From the NCBI RefSeq assembly GCF_001570525.1, contig NZ_BBXC01000007.1, positions 938,679 through 1,002,678 of the forward strand: DNA of 64,000 bases, written 5' to 3'. This document shows, in pieces, positions 44,801 to 52,873 of this stretch (positions are counted from its first letter, which is position 1; each line of letters starts with the position of its first letter). A program made the position numbers and the translations under genes. The notes beneath the pieces were generated by a model. The model did not search any database. It was not told the origin of the DNA and was given only the letters and a program-made list of their open reading frames with translations. The stretch is from Herbidospora sakaeratensis. Lineage in GTDB: Bacteria; Actinomycetota; Actinomycetes; Streptosporangiales; Streptosporangiaceae.

Positions 44801-47521
44801 GGTGCCGAGGATCTCCTGGTAGAGCGTGGCCGCGCTGACGGTCCGGTGGGCGTGCGCGACCGCGCGCAGCCGGTCGTCGGCCAGGTCGGCGATGAAGGTC
44901 AGCATGCGCGGGTTGCGGGCCAGCCCGCTCAGGTCCTGGATGCTGCGCAGCAGCCGGAGCCGCTCTTCGGCCAGCGCCCGGTCGCCGTAGGCGTTGATCA
45001 GGTAGGCCAGGACCTGCTCGGACGAGAAGCCCTCGATGCTGAAGACCCGCCGCTGCGGCAGGATGCCGACCATCTCGCCGAGCTTGGTGAACACCTGGGC
45101 GTCCGACTTGAAGTGCTGGGTGCGGCTCGCGACGACGATCTTCGCCTGGTCCTGCGCCGCCTGGAGCAGGGTCTCGAGGTGGTCGGCGGCCCGGTCGTAG
45201 GTGACCCGGGTGACCAGTTCGTCGAACCCGTCGAAGAACAACACGATCCGGCCCTGCCGGAGCATGTACTGGACGGCCTTGAGGTCGATCTGGTCTTCGC
45301 CGTGGTTGGCCAGGTGGGCGGCGATCAGGGTCTCGACCGAGTGGGCCTTGTCGAGGGTGCGCAGGTCGATCAGGATCGGCGTCAGGTGGGGGGTCTCGGT
45401 GGCCATCCGCCGGACCACCTGGCGCAGCACGAACGTCTTGCCGCGCCCGAAGTCGCCCAGCACCAGCACGAACCTGCCCTGGTCGCCGTGGAGCTGGGAG
45501 ATCAGCTCACCGGCCAGGTCGTGGCGGATCTCGCCGCCGGTCGGGTCGAGCTCGCGGTAGTCCTGGGTGACGTAGAGGTGGGCGGGGTAGGTCGTGTCGG
45601 CGTTCAGCTGCCGGGTCTGCGCCGCGACGTAGCCCGACAGGTCGACCAGGCCCTGGAACTCGATCAGGCTGCGCAGCCGCACGCCCCGGCGGGCCGCGTC
45701 CTCGCGCAGGCTGCGCGGCGGGGTCGGGCCCAGGTAGACCAGCTCGGCCGACTGCCCCATGTGGCCCGCGTGCACGTGGCGGACGAACTCGTCGACCTCG
45801 TCGGCCGTCGGCTCGCCCACGATCACGCCGGCCCAGAACTCCCGGACGAACCCGCCGTCGCGGTAGCTGACCCGCAGGTGGGGCGGGTCGTCGTCGACGG
45901 TCCGGATGACGGCGTGGTCGAAGCGGGTCTCGCACGCCTCGGCGACCCGGTCGAGCAGCTGGGCGCGCGGCCCCTGCGCCCGCGCCGGGGCCGGCCGGTC
46001 GGGCTCGGGACCGCCGACGGCCAGCGGCACCGGCACCGCGCCCGGCGCGGGGAAGATCCCGCCGGCCGAGATCCAGCGCCGTTCGACCGTGTTGGGCGGC
46101 GCGCTGGTGCGGTGGACGACCAGGCCGTCGGGGGTGAACTCGAGCACCTGCTGGCGGCCCGGCTCCAGTGGCGGCAGCACGAGCGCGCCGGCCCCCAGCT
46201 CCGACGGGTCGCCGTCGCGCCCGCCGCCCTGCAGGATCGTGTGCAGCTTGCCGCCGAGCAGCCCCTCGACGACGGCCGCGTCGGTGAGCGACTCGGGGTG
46301 GCCCGGCGTCAGGGCGTGGTGGACCACGCCGAGGCGTAACCAGCCCTCCCGCTCGAAGGCGCGCACCCGCTCGGCGAACCACGCCGCCTGCGACTCGCCC
46401 ACCAGGCCGAACCGGTGCTCGGTCCGGTGGCTGATCGCCATCGTCGAGTTGAGCCCGGCCACCACGACCTTGATCTCGGGGATCGCGAAGAGCGTCCACG
46501 GCTGGGCGCTGTCGAACATGACCGAGTCGACGCCCTGGTAGAACTCGCGGAACAACGACGCGAAGTGCCGCCACTTCGGCCAGTAGGGCGCCTCGGGGCG
46601 TTCGTCGTCGGCCTTGCAGTCGTTGAAGTAGGCCTCGCAGGCGGCCAGGTTCACGTCGCGCGCGCCCGGCACCAGCACCACCCGCTGGGGTTCGAGCCCG
46701 GCGAGCGCGCGCAGCCCCGTGAGGAAGGTGAGCGCGTCGGTCATCTGCTTGCGGCTGCCCGCCGCCGTCAGGTCGCCGGCCACCACCATCAGCTCGGGCC
46801 GGGGCACCCCCGCGTCGGTCAGCCGGGTCAGCTCGGCGAAGATGTGGGACTGCAGGCCGGCGGGGCTCAGGGGCGGCTCGGCGCCCATCGTGCGGCCGAA
46901 CCGGGGGCCCGCGACGTGGAGCACGCTCAGGCTGTCGCGCCGGGCCGGCGGCTCGAAGTCGGCCGGATAACCCGGCGGCACCACCGGCACCCGGCGGGCC
47001 CGCCGCTGCCCGGTGAGCACGGTCGGCCGGGGCGAGGTGAGCGGCGCGGGCGGCTCGGCGCCGGACCCGGGGGTCGGGAAGGCGGGGCGTGACTCGGGCT
47101 TGGCCCGCCCGGCCAGCGCCTCGCGGATGCGGGTCAGCACCAGCCCTCGCGCGTGTTCGGGGGTGGTCACCCCGACGAGGTCGACCCACGTGATGTTCGA
47201 GAGGAGCCCGTCGACCCGGCAATCCTCGATGCGCACCGTGATGAGTTTGTTTTCTGGATTATCCGGATTGGCGCGGAGCGCCGCCTGCCATTCGAGTTTC
47301 CCGTAACGCGAACCCAAATAGTTCTCGGTCAGCAGGGCGAGGACGACGGCGGCCTCCCGGACACCTCGGTCCATGAAGTCGACGAAATTGGTGCCGGGTA
47401 CGAAATCCCAGGCCTGCAGCATGGTGCGGTATCCTGCTGCCTCGAGTTCCCAGCCCAGCCACGACGCCCAGCGTTCGTCAGCCGGAGAGTAGCTGATGAA
47501 AATGTCGATCGGCCGCTCCAT
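41819..47521 (-). CDS. TIR / phosphoesterase-like / NACHT NTPase / pentapeptide / WD40 giant protein
   Basis: A 1900-residue multidomain protein. Residues 5-135: TIR domain (IFISYSPADERWASWLGWEL) with a candidate NADase Glu at ~77 (GKLEWQ). About 195-475: calcineurin-like phosphoesterase remnant (VVAGDLT, VLVPGARDVN for the usual GNHD, VVHHALTPGHP), probably inactive because several metal ligands differ. About 515-640: unassigned. About 685-1000: NACHT NTPase, Walker A GDFGRGKT (689-696), Walker B LFFDGFDEL (761-769). About 1078-1165: pentapeptide repeats. About 1215-1840: about 14 WD40 repeats. Such proteins fit prokaryotic NLR-like conflict sensors, where the repeats sense and TIR is the toxic effector. 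That role is inference. The frame is intact. Confidence 0.93.
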   Translation of the reverse strand: MERPIDIFISYSPADERWASWLGWELEAAGYRTMLQAWDFVPGTNFVDFMDRGVREAAVVLALLTENYLGSRYGKLEWQAALRANPDNPENKLITVRIEDCRVDGLLSNITWVDLVGVTTPEHARGLVLTRIREALAGRAKPESRPAFPTPGSGAEPPAPLTSPRPTVLTGQRRARRVPVVPPGYPADFEPPARRDSLSVLHVAGPRFGRTMGAEPPLSPAGLQSHIFAELTRLTDAGVPRPELMVVAGDLTAAGSRKQMTDALTFLTGLRALAGLEPQRVVLVPGARDVNLAACEAYFNDCKADDERPEAPYWPKWRHFASLFREFYQGVDSVMFDSAQPWTLFAIPEIKVVVAGLNSTMAISHRTEHRFGLVGESQAAWFAERVRAFEREGWLRLGVVHHALTPGHPESLTDAAVVEGLLGGKLHTILQGGGRDGDPSELGAGALVLPPLEPGRQQVLEFTPDGLVVHRTSAPPNTVERRWISAGGIFPAPGAVPVPLAVGGPEPDRPAPARAQGPRAQLLDRVAEACETRFDHAVIRTVDDDPPHLRVSYRDGGFVREFWAGVIVGEPTADEVDEFVRHVHAGHMGQSAELVYLGPTPPRSLREDAARRGVRLRSLIEFQGLVDLSGYVAAQTRQLNADTTYPAHLYVTQDYRELDPTGGEIRHDLAGELISQLHGDQGRFVLVLGDFGRGKTFVLRQVVRRMATETPHLTPILIDLRTLDKAHSVETLIAAHLANHGEDQIDLKAVQYMLRQGRIVLFFDGFDELVTRVTYDRAADHLETLLQAAQDQAKIVVASRTQHFKSDAQVFTKLGEMVGILPQRRVFSIEGFSSEQVLAYLINAYGDRALAEERLRLLRSIQDLSGLARNPRMLTFIADLADDRLRAVAHAHRTVSAATLYQEILGTWLRYEQRRLGNQRGAQAGLDEADLWHAVRTLAMRLWETNEPYLRLAELAEVAETLSGLADGRMSGEQATHTVGTASLLVRTYDGLFGFIHGSVAEWLVAHFIADEFGRDRANPTALSRRELSQLTVDFLCDLAEAHDCQLWADRVLADPGAGNTARKNALKIITRLRTPAQTSLRGAQLRGEDLSHRDLQEVDLTDADLTDARLVGTNLSRAILRGTKLAGAWLDEARLTGADLRGADLTRARLARTDLRDAVVSGSRWTRATLVNVTAGDRVLRAPELRDAAVVPGCSIEVQVAPPAVGVPYGFDPLTTRLPNPIAYNTDGQIFAVGCDNGGVMVFEAPSGRPVRTLWGHRDRAYALAFGAQDLLATGSADGDVRIWDTATGECAHVLPVHPKGVWPLLFNEGGTLLAAGSPDGTLLVWETATGALRCELPGHTPPVYTAVFGPDGTSLITGDASANVRVWDLTTGELRVVLSEGTGPVYRLALSPDGSLLAAGDHYGLIRLFETASGRVVHELRGHPGRVYAVDFHPEGTHLATGDTMGTIRVWNLRAPLVPRQLAGHTGAVYQVSYTPDGKNLISVDSNGSLRMWQGELGQPRAGLAGHRGSIWPFAIHPNGAQLATTSNDDSIRLWDLGTGQLTRTLRGHGRRVTSVNFSPDGTMLASSGNDGAVRIWEPPTGRLIKEFSGVNDQLTSAVFSPDGERIATTTNDGAVHLRQTAGWDFERELDTNTESVWAQAFSPDGKVLATANDDDTLQLWYRTSNTHVTRPAPHQGRVRSIDFSPDGRLVATGCDDRLVRVWDAATGECLRIMSGHTDRVYRVVFNPMGTALASIGNDGVARIWDHTTGRELQALATGTGRLWTGDFSTDGSILATAGDDRLVRLWDVATGRHLHTLAGHSRRVVSVAFSPAEPLLASAGNDGLIILWDLSGPEPVRRVSLLGVPGGWAAFAPDGRYKQEGNVHGEFWFAIAMCRFDPGELDPYLDDVRLMVQQEEF
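42004..43879 (-). repeat. WD40 repeat array within the NACHT protein
   Basis: About 14 tandem units of roughly 42 codons each, with the pattern GH....V....F.PDG..LA....D...R.WD..TG. Copies differ clearly at the protein level, and synonymous sites also vary, so this is an old array rather than a recent DNA-level amplification. The units should close into two seven-bladed propellers. These would be the ligand- or phage-sensing end of the protein. Confidence 0.85.
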
Positions 47522-47556
47522 GACGCCGGTATCACCCGCCTCGCCGGAATGAAGTC

Positions 47557-48792
47557 ATGATACTTTCTACCGTGGGCGACGAAGGGTCACCGTCCGTGCC
47601 GTTCTGGAAACGGGCCGTACGAGCACCGAGTGTACTCGATTGGATTCGAATCGGCCTGCTTTTCATCGGGGTCGGTTGCGTATTGACGGGTCTGCTGCCG
47701 ATTGCCGAGGCGCGGGCGAGCGTCGAGCGAATAGCTCCGCTCATGCTGTTTCTGGTCAGCGTTATCGTGCTGGCCGAACTCACCAAAGAGGCGCAGGTAT
47801 TCGACGTCATCGCGGCGCGGCTCGCGCTGCTGGGCCGGGGGGCCTATCCGGCGCTGTTCCTGCTGTGCGTCGCGTTCGCCTCGGCCACCACGATCTTCCT
47901 CAACCTCGACACCACGGCGGTGCTGCTCACGCCCGTCATGCTGGCGCTCGCCCCGCGGGCGAAGATCGCGCCGCTGCCCCTGGCGATGACCACGGTCTGG
48001 CTGGCCAACACCGCCAGCCTGCTGCTCCCGGTGAGCAACCTGACCAATCTGCTGGCGCTCAACAAGCTGGGCCTGTCGGCGCCCGAGTTCGCGGTCCGCA
48101 TGTGGCTCGCGCAGACGGTCGCGATCGCCGGCACGATGGTGTTGTTGTGGGTGTTCTACTGGCGGCGCGGGGTGCGCGGGGCCGACCGCTACGAGCCCGC
48201 CCCGCCCGAGCCGATCAGAGACCCGGTGCTGTTCTGGGGCACCGGCGCGGCCTGCCTGCTGTTCATCGCGGCGATCCTGGCCGGGGTGCACATCGAGGTC
48301 GCGGCGATCGTCGCCGCCGCGCTGGCGGTCACCGCCTACCTGTTCCGCGACCGCGCCGCGCTGCGCCCCTCGCTCATCCCGTGGCAGCTGATCGTGTTCG
48401 TGACCGGGTTGTTCCTGGTGGTGCCGACGCTGATGCGCCACGGCCTGAACGACCTGATGACCTGGCTCGTCGGCACGGGCGAGGGGTTCGCCGGGCTGCT
48501 GCGCACCGCCGCCGCCGGCGCGGGCCTGTCGAACACGGTCAACAACCTGCCCGCCTATGTCGCGGGCGAGCAGGTCGTGCCCGCCGCCAATCTCGACCAG
48601 TTGCTGGCCCTTCTGGCGGGCACCAATGTCGGCTCGGTCATCACGCCCTGGGCGTCGCTGGCCACGCTGCTCTGGTTCGAATGGTGCCGCCGCCGCGACG
48701 TCAAGGTGCCATTGGGGAAATTCGTGCTGACCGGGGCGGTGCTCGCCATTGTCCTGCTGCCCTCGGTGGTCTGGGTGCTGACGTTCACCTGA
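47557..48792 (+). CDS. ArsB/SLC13-like membrane transporter
   Basis: A 411-residue membrane protein with about 11 hydrophobic helices. Landmarks of the ArsB/NhaD (ion transporter) superfamily are LNLDTTAVLLTPVMLALA near residue 125, LANTASLLLPVSNLTNLLAL near 150 and GLSNTVNNLPAYVAG near 325. They correspond to the paired re-entrant loops of that fold. Members move arsenite, Na+/H+ or carboxylates. Only 35 bp separate it from the divergent TIR-NACHT gene. The start is uncertain; GTG codons a few residues in are alternatives, and the ribosome site is weak. Confidence 0.85.
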   Translation: MILSTVGDEGSPSVPFWKRAVRAPSVLDWIRIGLLFIGVGCVLTGLLPIAEARASVERIAPLMLFLVSVIVLAELTKEAQVFDVIAARLALLGRGAYPALFLLCVAFASATTIFLNLDTTAVLLTPVMLALAPRAKIAPLPLAMTTVWLANTASLLLPVSNLTNLLALNKLGLSAPEFAVRMWLAQTVAIAGTMVLLWVFYWRRGVRGADRYEPAPPEPIRDPVLFWGTGAACLLFIAAILAGVHIEVAAIVAAALAVTAYLFRDRAALRPSLIPWQLIVFVTGLFLVVPTLMRHGLNDLMTWLVGTGEGFAGLLRTAAAGAGLSNTVNNLPAYVAGEQVVPAANLDQLLALLAGTNVGSVITPWASLATLLWFEWCRRRDVKVPLGKFVLTGAVLAIVLLPSVVWVLTFT

Positions 48793-48808
48793 AATATAGA
48801 CTGAGCCC

Positions 48809-49453
48809 ATGTCGGGTCTTCCGGTTTACGACGCGGTGCTGTTGCCCGGCGCCGAAGTCGAAGAACGTTCGACACGCCTGAGCGCGTGGTGCGCGGAATT
48901 CGCGCCGGTCGAATTCACGCTGCGGAGCGGTGCGCTCTATCCGCACATCTCGCTTTACATGGCGAATTTCGAATCATCCCGGCTGGGCGAGGTGGGCGAG
49001 ACGCTGCGCCGCGTCGGCGCGGCGACCCCCGGGATCCCGCTCGAAGGCGGCCATTTCGCCGCCAACGACCAGGGCATGTTCGAACTGTTCTACCGGAAGA
49101 CCGCCGCGGTCACCCGGCTCCAGGAAGACCTGCTCGCCGGGCTCGGCCCGCTGCGCACCGGGCTGCGCGAACGCGACCCGGTCGGCCGGGTGCTGGCCGA
49201 GCACCGGCTCGTCGCGCCGCCGGAGGCCCGCGCCAACCTCGACCGCCACGGCTACGACGAGATCGGCGGGCTGTTCCGCCCCCACATCACCCTGACCCGG
49301 TTCCGCGACCGGGGCCGCCAGGTGCCCGCCGACCTGCTGCCGCCGGTCGGCTCGTTCGACGAGGTCTACCGCACCCTCGCGTTGTGCGTGATGGGGGAGC
49401 ACGGCACCTGCACCGAGGTCGTCGAGGTGGTGGAGCTGGGCTCAGCCGTCTGA
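48809..49453 (+). CDS. 2H phosphoesterase (2'-5' RNA ligase-like)
   Basis: A 214-residue protein with the two His-x-Ser/Thr motifs of the 2H superfamily: YPHISLYM near residue 48 and FRPHITLTRF near residue 158, each followed by hydrophobic residues as in the family. 2H enzymes cleave or ligate 2',3'-cyclic or 2'-5' phosphodiesters, including oligoadenylate-type signals. It begins 16 bp after the transporter and is probably in one transcript with it. Proximity to the TIR-NACHT gene makes a role in nucleotide signalling or RNA repair conceivable. The GAAATATAGACTGAGCCC leader has no strong ribosome site. Confidence 0.85.
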   Translation: MSGLPVYDAVLLPGAEVEERSTRLSAWCAEFAPVEFTLRSGALYPHISLYMANFESSRLGEVGETLRRVGAATPGIPLEGGHFAANDQGMFELFYRKTAAVTRLQEDLLAGLGPLRTGLRERDPVGRVLAEHRLVAPPEARANLDRHGYDEIGGLFRPHITLTRFRDRGRQVPADLLPPVGSFDEVYRTLALCVMGEHGTCTEVVEVVELGSAV

Positions 49454-49493
49454 GGGCCAGACCCGGGCGGCGGCGACGGCCACGGCGGCGCCC

Positions 49494-50147
49494 TCAGCCG
49501 GTGGTGTACTGGGCGGCCAGGCCGGCGGTCGCGACGGCGGCGGCCCTGGCCGACTCGGCGTCGCCGCACACGTGCCGGCGCTGGGTGTGGCTGGGCGCGT
49601 CGAGCGGCCCGAGCGACAGGTCGGCGCCCGAGCGGATCATCCGCCCGAGCGCGACGGTCGCCGCCTCGCCCGAGCCCTCGATCACCGTGCTGTGGAAGAC
49701 GCCGGCGGCCAGCGAGTAGCTGTCGCCCGCGCCGAACCGCTCCAGGCGTTCGGGCCGGTAGTCGACCACCCGGCCGGTGGCCGTGATGACGTCGTCGTCG
49801 CCGCGCCCGCCCACCTCGAAGAGCCGGTGGACGGTCCCGTCGGAGACCCGGCCGAGGACGTTGCACACCCGGCCGTACAGGACGAAGCTCAGCAGGTCCC
49901 AGCTGTGGCAGTGCACCAGCGAGGTGCTGCTGCCCGAGGTGGTCAGCTGCGGCGACCAGATGTGCAGGCAGACGCCCAGGTCGCCGTCGCGTTCGACGGG
50001 CAGGCAGAAGAAGCCGAGCGGGTGGCGCACCGCCGGGACGCGCAGGGCCCCGGCGGTGACCGCCTGGAGCACCGACCCGGCCCATGCCGGGATGGTCGAG
50101 GCGGCGGTGCCCTGGTCGATCTCGTGCCGTAGATCGGAGTAGCGCAT
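49494..50147 (-). CDS. Cupin / cysteine-dioxygenase-like protein
   Basis: A 217-residue single-domain cupin. HCHSWDLLSFVLYGRVCNVLGRV near residue 80 matches cupin motif 1 with two candidate metal histidines. GDSYSLAAGVFHSTVIEG near residue 142 is motif 2 with a third. The shape recalls cysteine-dioxygenase-like proteins, but I see no cysteine-tyrosine pair I could assert. It is 21 bp downstream of the membrane protein gene on the same strand. The substrate is unknown. Confidence 0.72.
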   Translation of the reverse strand: MRYSDLRHEIDQGTAASTIPAWAGSVLQAVTAGALRVPAVRHPLGFFCLPVERDGDLGVCLHIWSPQLTTSGSSTSLVHCHSWDLLSFVLYGRVCNVLGRVSDGTVHRLFEVGGRGDDDVITATGRVVDYRPERLERFGAGDSYSLAAGVFHSTVIEGSGEAATVALGRMIRSGADLSLGPLDAPSHTQRRHVCGDAESARAAAVATAGLAAQYTTG

Positions 50148-50168
50148 GTCGCCTCTCTGGGTTCTATC

Positions 50169-51194
50169 TCACCGGTAGGGCTCGGCGGGCGGCAGCGCGC
50201 GGCGGGTCAGGTCGGCCACCTCCGGGTCGTCGAGGTGGTCGAGTGACAGGCCGAGCATCTCGAAGACGTCGCGCACCTCGTCGACCGTCGGCTCGTCGCC
50301 GAGCGAGGCGGTCAGCACGTTCTCGACGGGCAGCTTCCGCGACTGGGCGAAGCTGGCGTTCAGCTCGGTCTCGCACCAGGCGTAGTAGAGCTTGCCCTGG
50401 TGGGCCAGCAGCGCCGGGGCGGTCGGATCCTCGCGGGTGACCACGACGCGCGAGGCGGACATGTCCCAGCGGCAGGTCGACATCGTCGCCGACAACCCGA
50501 CCCGGATGGTGAGGAAGTCGGTGTGCCGGGCGTACCAGCTCGCGGCCAGGATCGTCGCGTACGCCTCCCTGCGGACGCGGTCGGCCGTCCAGGGGTCGGC
50601 GCGGTTGGTGAGGAGCGACTGGCGGAACCGGGCGTACACCTCGCAGGTGATCGGGTTCTCGGGGTCGATGATCTCCAGCTGCACCTGGAGGCGGCGGCGG
50701 GCGACCCGGGAGTGCTCCACGCACTCGGGCAGGGTGACGCCGCGGACGAAGGCGCCGGTGCCGCCCTTGAAGATCCACGTGTTGGTGTGCTGGGCCGCCG
50801 CCAGGAGTTCGGCCCCCACCTGCGCGCCCGGCAGCAGCGACACCACCGACATCTGGTCGATCGCCTGCCGCGACTTCTCCAGCAGTTCGGAGACCTCGCC
50901 GAGCCGCTCGGGCACCTGGTGCAGCGCCTCGCCCGAGTCGGTCAGCGCCCGCCGCAGCTCGTTCTCGACCGCCCCGGTGCGCATCCGGCTGCGCACCAGC
51001 GTGCTGGCGATCAGGGCGAGCACGACGAGCGTGGCCTCCTGCACCGGCTGGTCCACGGCGTCGGTCAGGCCCCAGATCGCGACGCCCACGGCGATCAGGA
51101 ACGCGATGACGACCTCGGGTTCGTCGCGCAGCCAGGCGAACCGTTCCGCCAGCGACTGCCTGCGCGTATCGCCCCCGCCGTGCTCGACCGACAT
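50169..51194 (-). CDS. Two-TM protein with soluble C-terminal domain, unknown
   Basis: About 341 residues. Two adjacent hydrophobic helices lie at ~28-45 and ~52-68, followed by a coiled-coil-like linker (~75-120), then a soluble domain of ~210 residues. That domain begins NTWIFKGGTGAFVRGVTLPE, continues RRRLQVQLEIIDPENPITCEVYARFR, and contains REAYATILAASWYARHTDF. The strand-loop pattern ending in IIDPEN is reminiscent of the first half of phospholipase-D-like domains, but no HKD motif is present. I do not assign a function. Similar TM-plus-soluble-domain proteins accompany conflict systems, hence the note on context. Confidence 0.68.
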   Translation of the reverse strand: MSVEHGGGDTRRQSLAERFAWLRDEPEVVIAFLIAVGVAIWGLTDAVDQPVQEATLVVLALIASTLVRSRMRTGAVENELRRALTDSGEALHQVPERLGEVSELLEKSRQAIDQMSVVSLLPGAQVGAELLAAAQHTNTWIFKGGTGAFVRGVTLPECVEHSRVARRRLQVQLEIIDPENPITCEVYARFRQSLLTNRADPWTADRVRREAYATILAASWYARHTDFLTIRVGLSATMSTCRWDMSASRVVVTREDPTAPALLAHQGKLYYAWCETELNASFAQSRKLPVENVLTASLGDEPTVDEVRDVFEMLGLSLDHLDDPEVADLTRRALPPAEPYR

Positions 51195-51206
51195 GAACCC
51201 ATCCCC

Positions 51207-51908
51207 ATGGACCGCATTCCGGCTTACCCCGCGTATATCGTCCCTGGCGTGGTGGAAATCCGCCACCCAAAAGCCGCAGCGCCCGTGGATCAGGTCGAGA
51301 TCGTCGTCGCCCATTCCGAGCGCGCCCCCTGCGCGTCGGCGAGCCGTTCCTGAAGGTGGACGCCGACCGGGCGCGCCTCGACGCCGAAGCCGAGGCGATG
51401 GCCCTGGTGCCGGTCCCGACCCCGGAGATCCTGTGGCGCCGGCCGCACGTGCTCGCGCTCGCCGCCCTGCCGGGGACGGCGCTCGCCCGCCTCGGCGAGC
51501 CGTCGCCCGCGTCACCGGCGCCGCGATCCGGAGACTGCACGACGCGCCGCCGCCCCGGTGTTCACCCACGGCGACCTGCGGGCCGATCACGTGTTCGTCG
51601 ACGGTGACGAGGTCACCGGCGTGCTCGACTGGTCGGAGGCGGGCCGCGGCGACGCCCTGTTCGACCTCGCCGTCGTGACGCTCGGGCACGAGGAGAACCT
51701 CGGCGACCTCCTCAACGGCTACGGCAACGGCTACGGCGCCGGCGTCGACCTCGACGTGATCCGCGGGTGGCGGGCGCTGCGCAGCCTGGTCGCGATCCGC
51801 TGGCCGACCGGGCACGGCTTCGACCCGTTCGCGCCGGGGTGCGAGGTCGACGTGCTCAGGCGGACACCAGCTTCACCACGTCGAGGGCGCAGCCCCAGCT
51901 CATGCTGA
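51207..51908 (+). pseudogene. Aminoglycoside phosphotransferase-like gene, frameshifted and internally deleted
   Basis: Segments of one phosphotransferase are spread over three frames. MDRIPAYPAYIVP starts in frame 0 and runs to VVAHSERA. PLRVGEPFLKVDADRARLDAEAEAM continues from about 51325 in another frame to LARLGEPS. ARVTGAAIRRLHDAPPP is in the third frame. THGDLRADHVFVDG and VTGVLDWSEAGRGDALFDLAVV return to frame 0 near 51560. Between RRLHDAPPP and THGDLR the usual ~40-residue helical spacer is missing. The catalytic HGD and the DWSEA metal motif survive, but no continuous protein can be made. The end overlaps the convergent oxidase gene. Confidence 0.78.
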
Positions 51909-52806
51909 CCCCAACGCCGCCGTGCCCGTAGTTGTGGATGAGCCGCCCCTGATCGACCTGCTGCTCCTCCAGGCGGATCGAGGGCCGGGCCGGGCGCAGG
52001 CCGACGTCCACCTTGATCACCCGGGCGTCGGCCAGGCGGGGCTCGACCTCGGCGCAGCGCCGCAGGATGTCGGCCGTCTGGGCCTCGTCGGGTTCGAGGT
52101 TCCAGTCGCCCTTGCGGGCGTTGCCGCCCAGGACGACGCGGTCGCCGTGCGGGAAGAAGCCGGTCCAGTCGTCGTCGGCGCCGCCCTCGTAGAAGAACTC
52201 GGTCAGGCCGGGGTTCTCGACGACGACGTGCTGGCCGCGCACGGGGGTCACCGAGTCGTCGCAGGCCAGCGTGCCCCCGGCCACGCCGGCGCAGTTGACC
52301 ACGACGGGCGCGTGGGAGGTGGGCTGCTCCAGCGAGGCCACCGTGCAGATCTCCAGGTCGCCGCCCGCGCGGCAGAGCCGGTCGACGAGGTAGTCGAGGT
52401 AACACGGCATGTCGGCGATCGGGCTGGTGATCCAGAAGCCCGCCTTGAACCCGGCCAGTTCGTCGGGGGAGCACTCGGCGAAGCCGGGCAGCTCGTGCGC
52501 CCACGGCGGGGTGCCCTCGTCCATGCGGGTGACCAGGCGGCCGCGCGCGGCGGTCACGCCGCTGTGAGCGTGGGTGGCCAGCTCGTCGAAGATCTCCAGC
52601 CCGGTCTTCTGCCAGCGCACCGCCTCGTCGCGGGGCTCGGTCATGACGGGACCGCCCAGCAGGGCGCCCGCGACGGCGGAGGTGGTCAGCCGGGGGACCT
52701 CGGCGGTCCACACGACCGTCCGGAGCCCGGCCTCGTTCAGGGCGATCGCGGTCGTGAGACCGACGACGCCTCCCCCCACCACGACGACATCGGCATGCTG
52801 CGCCAT
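51856..52806 (-). CDS. FAD-dependent D-amino-acid oxidase family protein
   Basis: A 316-residue DAO-type flavoprotein. The Rossmann FAD motif is VVVVGGGVVGLTTAIALNEAG at residues ~7-27. Later landmarks are VVNCAGVAGG, PVRGQHVVVENPG and the C-terminal NYGHGGVGVSMSWGCALDVV, the DAO signature with the conserved GHGG. The ATG follows GGAGG by nine bases, preferred over an ATG 63 bp upstream. It oxidises a D-amino acid or related amine to the imino acid with H2O2. A 39-codon ORF and a hairpin lie just upstream on the same strand. Confidence 0.92.
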   Translation of the reverse strand: MAQHADVVVVGGGVVGLTTAIALNEAGLRTVVWTAEVPRLTTSAVAGALLGGPVMTEPRDEAVRWQKTGLEIFDELATHAHSGVTAARGRLVTRMDEGTPPWAHELPGFAECSPDELAGFKAGFWITSPIADMPCYLDYLVDRLCRAGGDLEICTVASLEQPTSHAPVVVNCAGVAGGTLACDDSVTPVRGQHVVVENPGLTEFFYEGGADDDWTGFFPHGDRVVLGGNARKGDWNLEPDEAQTADILRRCAEVEPRLADARVIKVDVGLRPARPSIRLEEQQVDQGRLIHNYGHGGVGVSMSWGCALDVVKLVSA

Positions 52807-52873
52807 CGACGACGACCTCCTCGGCAAACGAATGGTGCGGAACTTCCCGCAAAAAGGGCCCGCATGCACGAGA

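Noticed and set aside
41921-46339. 1472-codon open frame opposite the TIR-NACHT gene
   Set aside because: Repetitive Gly/Val/Arg/Gln composition is the reverse-strand image of the WD40 and NACHT coding sequence; no independent domain or ribosome site.
51207-51353. Short intact protein starting MDRIPAYPAYIVP
   Set aside because: It is the first frame of a broken phosphotransferase, ending at a frameshift-induced stop.
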